From assembly GCA_023421955.1 (NCBI GenBank), contig JAEZSE010000009.1:1-27611 (forward strand): 27,611 nt of DNA. Reading direction: 5' to 3'. Positions within the stretch are counted from its first letter, which is position 1, and each line of letters begins with the position of its first letter. The translations under genes were made by a program, and so were the position numbers. The notes under the pieces were generated by a model. The model saw nothing but the letters and a program-made list of their open reading frames with translations. It was not told the origin of the DNA and made no database searches. This document shows positions 1-7,382 of this stretch, piece after piece. Source of the DNA: Bacillota bacterium. GTDB lineage: Bacteria; Bacillota; Clostridia; Christensenellales; UMGS416.

Positions 1-376
1 GTACAAGGTATTTATCTCCCATCCAGCCCCAGCAAACGCAGATGCAGACGATCATCATAGACAAAGCCAGAACCATACTGTACTTAAACTCGCCCTGTTT
101 ACGTTCATTGACGAAGAAGGAAAAGGCGGGTATGTGCCCTGCCAGTGTCAGGATCGGAAAAAGCAGGACCACCAATATTGCCGCAAACGCAGTAGAGATC
201 CACCAGGTCTCAAAGGCAAACAAAAAGGGGATGTATGCCCCCAATAGGATAAAATGGAGTATCTTCCGGAACATTTCATCCGGGACCTTCAACAGCCATC
301 TTGCTACCAGCATCACGCTTACAGCAGGGATCACATACAGACCTATCGCTACCGCACCCTGTAAAAGCTCCTGCAA
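1..376 (-). CDS. Dolichol-kinase/phosphatidate cytidylyltransferase-like membrane protein, partial (3' end outside window)
   Basis: The frame is open from a TTG start to the window edge and encodes at least 125 residues. The TTG is preceded six bases upstream by a GAGGAG ribosome binding site, and no ATG start fits. The protein is strongly hydrophobic. It carries FRKILHF near residue 37, then ERKQGEFKYS near residue 87, then a WGWMGD stretch. A basic-His N-terminal motif followed by an ER-x-x-GE motif is characteristic of the CTP-dependent dolichol/diacylglycerol kinase and CdsA-like superfamily (COG0170-type), which phosphorylates or cytidylylates lipids in the membrane. The catalytic C-terminal half lies outside the window, so the substrate cannot be assigned. 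An inverted repeat sits about 60 bp upstream of the start. The gene is followed on its 5' side by a terminator-like hairpin and appears to be independently transcribed. Confidence 0.6.
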   Translation of the reverse strand, partial: MQELLQGAVAIGLYVIPAVSVMLVARWLLKVPDEMFRKILHFILLGAYIPFLFAFETWWISTAFAAILVVLLFPILTLAGHIPAFSFFVNERKQGEFKYSMVLALSMMIVCICVCWGWMGDKYLV

Positions 377-435
377 TTTATTCTCCTCTCATTTTCCGTT
401 TCCGTGGTAGTTAAATCATTAAGGTGGTTAGCCGC

Positions 436-461
436 ATTTGCCTATGCACATACAGGCAAAT
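436..461. promoter_or_regulatory. Inverted repeat upstream of the lipid kinase-like gene
   Basis: The arms ATTTGCCT (436-443) and AGGCAAAT (454-461) are a perfect 8-bp inverted repeat separated by 10 bp. It lies 60-85 bp upstream of the TTG start at 376. A second, smaller palindrome (GATAATTATC) lies just beyond it. The symmetry suits a dimeric regulator or an RNA stem. No good -35/-10 pair was identified around it, so an operator role is inferred. Confidence 0.35.
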
Positions 462-488
462 CTCTAGATAATTATCAATACATAATAT

Positions 489-507
489 GGCGGGGTTCAT
501 CCCCGCC
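489..507. terminator. Terminator-like hairpin downstream of the esterase gene
   Basis: A perfect 7-bp GC stem, GGCGGGG/CCCCGCC, with a 5-base loop lies 43 bp beyond the esterase stop codon. The plus-strand side is followed by TTTT. The leftward side is followed by the weaker AT-rich ATATTATG. It probably ends the leftward MFS-esterase transcript. Confidence 0.55.
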
Positions 508-549
508 TTTTGCTCTCTCTGTGCTTTATGGCATCGGTTAAAGTAAATC

Positions 550-1386
550 CTATGGATTGAGCACCCGGTGCTTGATGGGCAGCCACTCCCGCAGGGCAAT
601 GCGCAGTGTCTCATCCCAGAGATCCCACTCATGGCCCATGCCCTTCACAACCTCAATCACAGTCTCATAGCCCCATTCCCGCAGGTCCTGCTCGGCCCGC
701 AGAGCGCGGTAGAGGGCATGGTCGCAGTCGCCGACCCGGAAAAACACTTTGGGGAGCTGTTTGCCCTGCTGTGCGTTCTCCTTCGCAACCCCATAGACAT
801 CATTGACAGTGCCCCGGATGTAGTCCGGGTCATTCAGTTTGGCGGAGATTCCGCCGGTGGGTGCTTTCATGTCAAAATCAAAATCGAACTGGCCGTTCAC
901 GGTCTTCACCACACTGGGCACGCCGGGCCGGTAGGAAGCGCCGGACATCAGCAGCACCGCGGCGAATTTCTCCGGATGGTTCATCGCGAACTTCATCGCG
1001 CCGTGGGAGCCCATGGAAAGACCGGCAACAAATGTATCCTCCCGCCGTGTGGAAATGGGATACAGCGCCTCGCAGACCTCCGGCAGCTCCTCGGAGACAA
1101 AGGTGAAATATTGGGGGCCGTCCTCATAATCGGTATAGCAGGAATTGTGCACGGAGGGCATGATGACAGCCAGTTTGTGCTCATCGGCATAACGCACGAT
1201 GTTGGTGTTGTGGATGTAGTCACTTTCGTCTCCAAACCCGCCATGCAGCAGGTATAGCGTTTGGTATTTCATCCCCGGAACATATCCGGAAGGATTGCCG
1301 GGCAGGCCCGCAGCCGGCAGGATGATTGACACTGTTGTGGGCATGCCCAGTGCTTTTGATTGATAATTCATTCTGATAACTGCCAT
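550..1386 (-). CDS. Esterase family protein (FrmB/EstA-like alpha/beta hydrolase)
   Basis: This 278-residue alpha/beta hydrolase belongs to the Esterase D/putative esterase family (PF00756, COG0627). It hydrolyses short acyl esters, or S-formylglutathione-type thioesters in some relatives. Visible marks are the oxyanion-region LLHGG (residues 46-50), the nucleophile elbow GLSMG with Ser124, and a C-terminal GMGHEW bearing the likely catalytic His. No signal peptide is seen, so it is probably cytoplasmic. The ATG at 1386 was chosen because GGAGGG lies six bases upstream; the longer TTG-initiated frame would place this site inside the coding region. It starts only 42 bp after the MFS gene on the same strand, which suggests co-transcription and perhaps processing of an ester linked to the transported compound. 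The substrate is unknown. Confidence 0.85.
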   Translation of the reverse strand: MAVIRMNYQSKALGMPTTVSIILPAAGLPGNPSGYVPGMKYQTLYLLHGGFGDESDYIHNTNIVRYADEHKLAVIMPSVHNSCYTDYEDGPQYFTFVSEELPEVCEALYPISTRREDTFVAGLSMGSHGAMKFAMNHPEKFAAVLLMSGASYRPGVPSVVKTVNGQFDFDFDMKAPTGGISAKLNDPDYIRGTVNDVYGVAKENAQQGKQLPKVFFRVGDCDHALYRALRAEQDLREWGYETVIEVVKGMGHEWDLWDETLRIALREWLPIKHRVLNP

Positions 1387-1428
1387 AACGTTCCCTCCAA
1401 GCAATATATTGAAGCTCCATATTTATGG

Positions 1429-2625
1429 TTATGCGGCAATTCTCCTGCCCCTCTCTGCCATGTGGTTGATGAAGAACAGCACACCGCCCAGCAAAGTGAC
1501 CACACCGCAGAAATAGAACATCACACTATACCCGAACGCGCTGGCGAGTACCCCGCCGATGACAGGGCCAAGGCCCTGGCCGATATCGGCGCCGATATAG
1601 TAGGTGCTGGAGGCAACGCCGCTGCGGCCGGCGCCGGCCCGGTTGATGCACTCGGCCATCAGTGAGGACTGTATCGCTGATGAGGCGACAGCCTTCAACG
1701 CCGCGGCCACCAACAGCATCCAGAGCGCGGTGGACACCCCATGCAGAAACATCGCCAGGATTCCCACCGCAAACGCCGGATAGACCAACACTGCAAGGCC
1801 CCTTCGGTCCATAATCCTGCCTGCCATCGGGCGGACAGCAAACATCACGATGGCCGACACAAGGAAATATCCACTGATGCTGCCAATGCCCAGCTTCTCG
1901 GAGAACAACAGGATATAGGCGCTCACGACTCCGTTGTTCAGGGACATGACGCTGTTGACAATGGAAAAGACCAAAGCTTCCTTGGCGACCAGTTCTTTCC
2001 ACCACATCTTGTGAAGCTTCGGCTGCTCAGCCGGAAGGGCCCGCCGCTGGTTGTCAAACAACAGCAGCATCATCGCCGAGATCACAGCCAACACGCAGGA
2101 GCAGACGAATGTCAGAGAATATCCCAGATATTGCGTTGTCGCGATGCCAAGCCCGGGCGCCACGGCAACCGCCAGAATCTGGCCAAGGCCCACATACCCA
2201 ATGCCCTCACCGGTGCGTTCCCGGGGAATGATCTCACTGCACAGAGCAACGGAGGCCGTACCGCTCATACCAAAGGCGATGCCGTGCAATACGCGGAAAA
2301 ACAAGATGACTTCCACATTTCTGGAAACCGTATACCCCAGCACGGAAACGCCGATCATCAGGTTGGACAGAAACAGGATATTCCGTTTGCTGAACCGGTC
2401 GGCCACTATGCCGGAAACAGGCCTGATCACCAGCGCTGTGATCGAGAAAATGCCCACGATGATGCCGGCGAAGGCCAGCGAGACGCCAAGTGCAACAAGG
2501 TACTTGGACAAGATGGTGGATACCATGTTGAAGCTGAACGCGGAAAACAAGTTGGCCAGGATTAGCAAAACGTAGTTCCTGGTCCACAGCTTGCCCTTCA
2601 TGAATTGTGCTTGCTCATTGATCAC
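1429..2625 (-). CDS. MFS transporter
   Basis: This 398-residue integral membrane protein has about twelve hydrophobic segments and the major facilitator superfamily layout. The loop between TM2 and TM3 contains a GIVADRFSKRNILF stretch (about residues 72-85), a good match to the MFS motif A (G-x-x-x-D-R-x-G-R-R). A second basic loop (AGRIMDRRG) opens the C-terminal half. It resembles drug/metabolite proton antiporters, but the substrate cannot be read from sequence. The GTG at 2625 has an AGG about ten bases upstream; an ATG eight codons in (2601) is a possible alternative start. A good sigma-A type promoter lies upstream (2693-2721). The esterase gene follows 42 bp downstream, so the two are probably an operon. 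Confidence 0.9.
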   Translation of the reverse strand: MINEQAQFMKGKLWTRNYVLLILANLFSAFSFNMVSTILSKYLVALGVSLAFAGIIVGIFSITALVIRPVSGIVADRFSKRNILFLSNLMIGVSVLGYTVSRNVEVILFFRVLHGIAFGMSGTASVALCSEIIPRERTGEGIGYVGLGQILAVAVAPGLGIATTQYLGYSLTFVCSCVLAVISAMMLLLFDNQRRALPAEQPKLHKMWWKELVAKEALVFSIVNSVMSLNNGVVSAYILLFSEKLGIGSISGYFLVSAIVMFAVRPMAGRIMDRRGLAVLVYPAFAVGILAMFLHGVSTALWMLLVAAALKAVASSAIQSSLMAECINRAGAGRSGVASSTYYIGADIGQGLGPVIGGVLASAFGYSVMFYFCGVVTLLGGVLFFINHMAERGRRIAA

Positions 2626-2692
2626 ACTTGCCCACGACCTTCTGATTCATGTGATGTTGACCCGATGCATCGCGCCGGGTGCCCAAAAACAG

Positions 2693-2721
2693 ATAATCTC
2701 ACACAATCTCCGCGCCGTCAA
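2693..2721 (-). promoter_or_regulatory. Promoter for the MFS-esterase operon
   Basis: Reading leftward, TTGACG (2716-2721) is followed after exactly 17 bp by GATTAT (2693-2698). This is a good housekeeping-type -35/-10 pair. It lies about 70 bp upstream of the GTG start at 2625. Confidence 0.55.
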
Positions 2722-2795
2722 GGGTAAGCATTCTAAGTCTGATCGAGATTAACATGTGCAATTTGTCCATTCAGGCCCCCGGGCATGAATCCCTG

Positions 2796-2804
2796 TGTTA
2801 TAAT
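2796..2804 (+). promoter_or_regulatory. Extended -10 promoter for the SDR gene
   Basis: TGTTATAAT (2796-2804) is a perfect extended -10 element (TGn plus TATAAT), placed about 50 bp before the SDR start. No convincing -35 lies at the usual distance, which is common for extended -10 promoters. Confidence 0.6.
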
Positions 2805-2853
2805 GTTTTAAAGGCATCCCCACAGTCGGGCGGTGCACTGGCAGGAGGCAACG

Positions 2854-3615
2854 ATGCAAATTGATCTTTCCGGAAAAATCGCATTGATCACCGGCGCAAC
2901 CGGCGATCTGGGCCGTGTCATGACCCGCACGCTGGCGGCTTGCGGGGCCGATGTGGCGATCCATTATCTGAAAAACGCTGCCAAGGCCGAGGAGCTGGCC
3001 GCAGAGGTGCGCACGATGGGCCGCCGCGCCTTCACGGTGCAGGCAGATATCACAAACCTGGATTCGGTGCTTTCCATGGGAAAGGCAGTTACAGAAGCCC
3101 TTGGCGTGCCAGACATCGTGGTGGCAAACGCCGTGATACAGTATCAATGGACGACGATTTTGAACCAGCCGCAGGAAGATTACGAAAGCCAGTTCCGGTC
3201 ATGCGTGATGCAAAACGTGTTTTTGGCAAAAGCCTTTATGCCGGCGATGATCGAAAAGAAGGGTGGCCGCTACATCGGTATCAACACCGAGTGCGCGCTG
3301 CAGTGCACACCCACCGAATCGGCCTATGTTTCCGGCAAGCGCGGCATGGATGGCGTGCTCCGGGTGCTGGCAAGGGAAGTCGGCATGCATCAGATCACCG
3401 TAAATCAGGTAGCGCCAGGCTGGACGATCAGCGACAGGGATCGTGCAACCGGCACGGAGTCCAGTCCCGATTATGAGCGAAACGTGCCGATGAAGCGCCG
3501 GGGCACCGATCAGGAGATCTCCAATGTGGTGGCTTTTCTGGCCAGCGGCCTGGCCAGTTTCATCACCGGCGCGATCATTCCGGTGAGCGGCGGCACTGTG
3601 ATGCCGGCGATCTAA
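2854..3615 (+). CDS. SDR family NAD(P)-dependent oxidoreductase
   Basis: This 253-residue classical short-chain dehydrogenase/reductase (FabG-like) is a cytoplasmic enzyme that oxidises or reduces an alcohol/ketone with NAD(P). The Rossmann cofactor loop is TGATGDLG (residues 13-20), followed by ADI at the adenine-binding position, ANAV (91-94), Asn121, and the catalytic Tyr158/Lys162 pair in YVSGK. The catalytic serine, normally 13 residues before the Tyr, is replaced by Thr145. The C-terminal APGW and FITGAIIPVSGG segments are typical of the family. The start was set at 2854 because AGGAGG lies five bases upstream; an in-frame GTG at 2833 has no such site. It is transcribed divergently from the MFS gene. 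The substrate is unknown. Confidence 0.92.
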   Translation: MQIDLSGKIALITGATGDLGRVMTRTLAACGADVAIHYLKNAAKAEELAAEVRTMGRRAFTVQADITNLDSVLSMGKAVTEALGVPDIVVANAVIQYQWTTILNQPQEDYESQFRSCVMQNVFLAKAFMPAMIEKKGGRYIGINTECALQCTPTESAYVSGKRGMDGVLRVLAREVGMHQITVNQVAPGWTISDRDRATGTESSPDYERNVPMKRRGTDQEISNVVAFLASGLASFITGAIIPVSGGTVMPAI

Positions 3616-4113
3616 TTATTTCAGTGTGAAGGATTTTTTAACGATGAAACCGTGATAAGGGAATCCCTCAGATACTTCTACTTCAATATCAGGAGAATCT
3701 GATCTCAACTGGTATACGACCGATATTTCAAATGATTTTCCGGGCTTGATCTTGACATAGCCATCATCAGATGGCATTTTGTCTCCACCTTCGATGGTCC
3801 ATTCCAATTCAATGCCATCCTGATAAACGGTGGCATCAAGGGCTTCCTCAAAAGCCAACGTTTGCTTGGAATGGTTCGTCCACCGGTATGTGATCACGAC
3901 AGCCGCATCGTCATCGTATGTTTTGGTTTTTCTCGCTTCCAGGATCTCAATATCAAAGTCGCCCAGTGTACCCTTGCCCTCCATCACTTGGCCAGTGCGC
4001 TCCGGAATATCCTTGCTATCCATCATGCCTGCGGCGATCCCCCTGGCGATGATGCCGCATCCGCACAGCAGGGTAACCAGACAAATCATCATCAACGAAA
4101 AAGCCTTTTTCAT
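3616..4113 (-). CDS. Putative lipoprotein, DUF5067-like
   Basis: This 165-residue protein has an N-terminal signal peptide ending in a lipobox-like LCGC (Cys19), so it is probably anchored to the outer face of the membrane. The mature part matches the pattern of the DUF5067 (PF16729) lipoproteins of Firmicutes: a beta-rich immunoglobulin-like fold with VVITYRWTNHSKQ, a later 'YQDGIELEW' segment, an 'IKPGKS' turn, and a C-terminal strand rich in acidic residues. The family has no established biochemical function. A GGAAG ribosome binding site precedes the ATG, and a strong promoter lies at 4171-4199. Its stop codon directly abuts the stop codon of the convergent SDR gene, with no intergenic base between them. 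Confidence 0.8.
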   Translation of the reverse strand: MKKAFSLMMICLVTLLCGCGIIARGIAAGMMDSKDIPERTGQVMEGKGTLGDFDIEILEARKTKTYDDDAAVVITYRWTNHSKQTLAFEEALDATVYQDGIELEWTIEGGDKMPSDDGYVKIKPGKSFEISVVYQLRSDSPDIEVEVSEGFPYHGFIVKKSFTLK

Positions 4114-4170
4114 TTGCGCTTCCTTTCATGGGCTGTCCATGTGGTTCGCAGGTTAGTTCTATCGCGGCCA

Positions 4171-4199
4171 ATTATACCAATAATACCATGTATGGGCAA
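4171..4199 (-). promoter_or_regulatory. Promoter for the DUF5067-like lipoprotein
   Basis: Reading leftward, TTGCCC (4194-4199), a 17-bp spacer, then TATAAT (4171-4176), which is also preceded by TGG as an extended -10. It lies about 58 bp upstream of the ATG at 4113 and just after the terminator of the preceding leftward unit. Confidence 0.65.
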
Positions 4200-4203
4200 G
4201 CAA

Positions 4204-4228
4204 AAGGCCTCCCCGACAGGGAGGCCTT
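4204..4228 (-). terminator. Rho-independent terminator after the ger-linked lipoprotein
   Basis: A perfect 10-bp stem (AAGGCCTCCC/GGGAGGCCTT) with a 5-base loop lies 21 bp beyond the lipoprotein stop codon. In the leftward direction it is followed by TTTTGCTT, and in the rightward direction by GGTTTTTA, so it could act both ways. Confidence 0.85.
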
Positions 4229-4248
4229 GGTTTTTACTGAGAGTCCGT

Positions 4249-4821
4249 TTATTTCGCCGCCAGCTTCTCTGCCACCAGCTTGCCGGCGTTCTTCAGGATC
4301 TCCACGTTTTTCGCGGCAGTGGGGTCGCCCACGGCGATCACCACATAATAGCCGTTGGCCATCATGTGCAGCCCCGGTGCGGCGATAAAGGCGCTGTCTC
4401 CCACGCCCTCCACCGCCACAAGATCTTTGACGTTGCGCTGCAGGCGGTCAAACAGATCCTTGGGCACACTGATTGTGGAAAGCTCCTCGGCGCGCTGGTG
4501 GACCGTGATCTGCAAAAAGCGACCGTCGCCAGCGTTATAAAAGGCTAAAAACATACCCTCCTTGGCGATGCTGTTGGGCGGTGTGGTGGCCCCCGCAGAC
4601 TGCTCGGGGATCTTTTCCACACCCAACAGCTGGGCGGCTTCCTGGGCTGAGATCAGCTGCTCCGGCTGAACCTTGGGGTTCATCGTGGGGGTGGGGCTGG
4701 GCTTCACGCCGGAGGGCAGCGGGCTGGCCGTCACCTCTGCCACAATGCCTCCGCCCATACATCCGGCCATCAATCCGGCAATCATTACAAGCAGCAGCGC
4801 TGCGATCAAACCTTTTTTCAT
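4249..4821 (-). CDS. Putative lipoprotein of unknown function, downstream of the germination operon
   Basis: This 190-residue protein begins with a lysine-led hydrophobic signal ending in LMAGC (Cys21), a bacterial lipobox. A short Ser/Thr/Pro-rich linker (about residues 30-50) follows, then a globular domain of about 140 residues that I do not assign to a family. That domain carries a conserved-looking 'EAAQLLG' helix, 'GVGDSAFIAAPGLHMMANGYYVVIAVGDPT' split over two strands, and a C-terminal amphipathic helix. The ATG at 4821 was chosen because GAGGAAA lies four bases upstream and the signal peptide begins there; a longer upstream frame would run into the neighbouring gene. It lies 85 bp after the second GerAB gene on the same strand and ahead of a strong terminator, so it may be the last gene of the germination operon. 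Confidence 0.75.
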   Translation of the reverse strand: MKKGLIAALLLVMIAGLMAGCMGGGIVAEVTASPLPSGVKPSPTPTMNPKVQPEQLISAQEAAQLLGVEKIPEQSAGATTPPNSIAKEGMFLAFYNAGDGRFLQITVHQRAEELSTISVPKDLFDRLQRNVKDLVAVEGVGDSAFIAAPGLHMMANGYYVVIAVGDPTAAKNVEILKNAGKLVAEKLAAK

Positions 4822-4859
4822 CGGATTTCCTCTTTCTGATGTCAATCGGCAATATGATA

Positions 4860-4876
4860 TCACATCGTTGATGTGA
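4860..4876. promoter_or_regulatory. Palindrome between gerAB and the lipoprotein gene
   Basis: TCACATC (4860-4866) and GATGTGA (4870-4876) form a perfect 7-bp inverted repeat with a 3-bp centre, inside the 85-bp gap between the second GerAB gene and the lipoprotein gene. It lacks the T-run expected of a leftward terminator. It could be an operator or an RNA-stabilising stem. Confidence 0.35.
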
Positions 4877-4906
4877 AAAAAACCCCATTTTCGTTTGTTG
4901 TCCCAC

Positions 4907-6007
4907 CTACTCCGCCTCTTCATCAGGCAGCTTGCGGATGCTCGCCACCAGCAGCGTGACCGGTGGGAGGATGAACTCAAACAACAGCGGGAAAAACGCG
5001 TGATACCGCATACCGGCATAGGCATGGCTGATTGTAGAACTGAAAGCAATCAACGCCAGCACCGTGACCAAACCGCCCACCGGCACGATCAGGGCTGTGG
5101 AAGACTTTAAGCCAAACACTGTTTTGAGGCCCTTGATCATTGCGTAAAACAGCACCATGATCTTGATAAACAGCGCGCCAATCAGACTGATAGCCGCAAA
5201 GAGCTCCACTCTGGTAAAGAACTCCCCCACATCGATCATGCGAATCGCCGTATACGAGTTGGTGGTGAACATCGCTGTGGTCGGGCCAAGCACCGCTGTG
5301 TTGCGCACAGAGATCAGGAGCAGCAATACCATGCCCATAGCCGCGCCGGCGAACGTGGCGCGGCCCACTTTTTTGCCGTTGCCCACCGAAGGCATGACCA
5401 TCATCAGCACAAAAGCCTCGCAGTAAGGCAACGCCACAAAGATGTGAATGCTTTGGGCCAGGGTGTGTTTTGGTGCCTCCATCATGGGAAGGAAATTCGA
5501 AAAGTCCATGTCTTTGATTAAGAGCGCGGATGTAGCCAGGATGGTGATTGCAGAAAACACCACCGACAAAAAACCTGCTTTGGCAATCGTCTTGATGCCT
5601 TTGCACACACCATATCCAGCGACGGCCAGCGCAATGGCCATCAACGGCATCTTGGGGGTTTCCTGCATGACGGACCCCGCGTAAAAGTCAGCCAGATCCA
5701 GCACATTGAAAGAGATCAGGATGAAAAAATAACCCAGATAGAGCAAAGACACGAATTTCCCGATCACCGGGCCATACACGGCGTCATTGATTTCCATCAG
5801 GTTTTTCCCTGGCAGCTTTTTTGTAAGCAGCACATAGACGGCCAGGAAAGGAATCGAGACCAGAAAGGACAATATTACAACCACCCAGGCATCCTGCCTC
5901 ACCATGTTGTCCATGAAAGACAGCAGCAATGACGATCCTATGATGAACGCAGTCACGAGCAGCCGGTATTGTGATATGGGCACGTCGTTCCTTTTCTCCA
6001 CGGGCAT
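4907..6007 (-). CDS. gerAB: GerAB/ArcD/ProY family spore germination permease (second copy)
   Basis: This 366-residue integral membrane protein of the spore-permease family (PF03845, APC superfamily) has about ten hydrophobic segments. GerAB-type B subunits sit in the inner spore membrane and are the part of the receptor that binds the germinant. The N-terminal ISQYRLL...GSSLLL region, the KLPGKNL-EINDAVYGP loop and the 'SVRNTAVLGP' segment are family-like and closely match the upstream paralogue. Two ATG codons overlap the upstream stop. The second (6007) is preferred because GGGAGG lies five bases before it; the first (6010) would leave only two bases. It is translationally coupled to the upstream gerAB (TGATG). 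Confidence 0.9.
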   Translation of the reverse strand: MPVEKRNDVPISQYRLLVTAFIIGSSLLLSFMDNMVRQDAWVVVILSFLVSIPFLAVYVLLTKKLPGKNLMEINDAVYGPVIGKFVSLLYLGYFFILISFNVLDLADFYAGSVMQETPKMPLMAIALAVAGYGVCKGIKTIAKAGFLSVVFSAITILATSALLIKDMDFSNFLPMMEAPKHTLAQSIHIFVALPYCEAFVLMMVMPSVGNGKKVGRATFAGAAMGMVLLLLISVRNTAVLGPTTAMFTTNSYTAIRMIDVGEFFTRVELFAAISLIGALFIKIMVLFYAMIKGLKTVFGLKSSTALIVPVGGLVTVLALIAFSSTISHAYAGMRYHAFFPLLFEFILPPVTLLVASIRKLPDEEAE

Positions 6008-7134
6008 CATCGCCTCCCAAGTTCGTCCGCCTGGCCGCCGCCGGTTGTAGCATCGCCGGACCGATGCCGCCGGGCAGACAGCACAAGCAACGTCAAAGGC
6101 GGGAGGATGAAACCAACCAGCATCGGGAGGAATGCATGATACCGCAACGCAGCGACGGAGCTATCAACCGTGGAGCTGAACGCCATGAGCGAAAGCACCG
6201 CAGCCAACCCACCAACAGGTACAATCAGTGTCCGCGGCGATTTTATTCCAAACACCGTCGTCAGGGCCGTGATGATCGCGTAAAACTGTACCGAAATCCT
6301 GACAAACAGGGCGCCAAGCACACTGACAGCAACCAACAGCTCCACCCTGGTCAGGATGTCCTTGATGCTGATCACCCGCACCGCCATGTGGGAGTTGGAA
6401 GCAAACAGGGCAGTGGCCGGCCCCAACACAGCTGTATTCCGGAGCGAGACGATCAACAACAGCACCGTGCCGAGCGCGGCGCCAGATATCGTACTGCGGC
6501 CGAATTTCACACCAGGGTCCAGGGATGGCGTCATCATCAGAAACACCTGGGTTCCGGTGAAAGTCAGAGAAAAGATATGGGCGCTCTGCAGATATTTGTT
6601 GCCGGGGGACTCCAACATCGGAAGAAAGTTTGAGAAGTCCATATCCTTCAAAAGAAGCAGAGAAGTGAATAGAATCACACCAACTGAAACAACCAAAGAC
6701 AGTAGCCCGAATAGGGCGATGGGCTTGGCGCCTTTCACCACAGCATATGCGGTGACCAGCAGCGTAATCAGGATCACTGCCAGCTTTGGCATCTCTTGTG
6801 AAACCGACCCGACGTAATAGTCGGACAGGCCGTTCAGATTGAACACGAACAATAAAAAGAAAGTGCCGATGTGTAGAAGGGAAATCAACTTTCCAAACAC
6901 AGGGCCAAACGCGGCGTCATTGATCTGGGCCAGATTTTTCCCAGGCAGCTTATTGGCAAGCACGGCATAACAAAGCAGGACTGGAAGCATGCTCACAAAC
7001 GACAACAACACCACAAGCCAGGCATCCTGCTGCACTGTGCGATCCATATACGCAAGCAGCAGTGATGATCCGGCAATGAATTCTGCCACCAGAAATCGAT
7101 ATTGGGATGATGTCATCGTTTTCCCATTGCTCAT
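6007..7134 (-). CDS. gerAB: GerAB/ArcD/ProY family spore germination permease (first copy)
   Basis: This 375-residue multi-pass membrane protein of the GerAB spore-permease family is predicted to be the germinant-sensing B subunit of a GerA-type receptor. It shares long stretches with the next gene: SSQYRFLVAEFIAGSSLLL, QQDAWLVVLLSF, KLPGKNL-QINDAAFGP and SLRNTAVLGP. The two are therefore tandem paralogues. The start was set at the ATG at 7134 because GGAGAG lies nine bases upstream. A TTG at 7155, overlapping the preceding stop, is an alternative that would add seven residues. It follows the small two-TM gene and overlaps the following gerAB, all in one leftward operon. Confidence 0.9.
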   Translation of the reverse strand: MSNGKTMTSSQYRFLVAEFIAGSSLLLAYMDRTVQQDAWLVVLLSFVSMLPVLLCYAVLANKLPGKNLAQINDAAFGPVFGKLISLLHIGTFFLLFVFNLNGLSDYYVGSVSQEMPKLAVILITLLVTAYAVVKGAKPIALFGLLSLVVSVGVILFTSLLLLKDMDFSNFLPMLESPGNKYLQSAHIFSLTFTGTQVFLMMTPSLDPGVKFGRSTISGAALGTVLLLIVSLRNTAVLGPATALFASNSHMAVRVISIKDILTRVELLVAVSVLGALFVRISVQFYAIITALTTVFGIKSPRTLIVPVGGLAAVLSLMAFSSTVDSSVAALRYHAFLPMLVGFILPPLTLLVLSARRHRSGDATTGGGQADELGRR

Positions 7135-7151
7135 CTTTTTGCTCTCTCCAG

Positions 7152-7364
7152 TCAATAATGCAACCCAAGCTTTTCCAAGATGCCCTGGATCCCCTCAATG
7201 GGGTTGGGAAGCTGGACGCCCAAGCTCATCAACAAGCTCACTGTAAATGACGCGGCCATGAAAAATGAAAACACAACCAGGTCGCGCCAATACTTCTTGG
7301 CGGCCAGCGAACGGATCTGGAGAAACGATACGATGGTGTATGCCAGGATCAAAGCGATCGTCAC
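7152..7364 (-). CDS. Small two-TM membrane protein, probable GerD-type accessory subunit of the germinant receptor
   Basis: This 70-residue protein has two hydrophobic segments (about residues 2-15 and 28-48) separated by a basic loop (RSLAAKKYWRD) and ends in a short amphipathic tail. Small two-TM 'D subunit' proteins of about this size are known to be encoded within or beside gerA-type operons in Bacillus and Clostridium, where they modulate receptor function. Assignment here rests on size, topology and position between gerAC and gerAB, not on a conserved motif. The start is GTG with a G-rich (GGGGGG) Shine-Dalgarno-like run eight bases upstream. It begins 18 bp after the gerAC stop and ends 17 bp before the chosen gerAB start. 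Confidence 0.7.
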   Translation of the reverse strand: MTIALILAYTIVSFLQIRSLAAKKYWRDLVVFSFFMAASFTVSLLMSLGVQLPNPIEGIQGILEKLGLHY

Positions 7365-7382
7365 TAAAGCATCCCCCCCGCT

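Noticed and set aside
42..410. Plus-strand open frame of 122 codons at the left edge
   Set aside because: It lies opposite the leftward lipid kinase-like gene, which has family motifs, a ribosome binding site and a membrane-protein composition. The plus frame has none of these.
4860..4876. Possible CRP-type site
   Set aside because: The half-sites are in the order TCACA...TGTGA, the reverse of a CRP operator, and the spacing is wrong. It was kept only as an unnamed palindrome.
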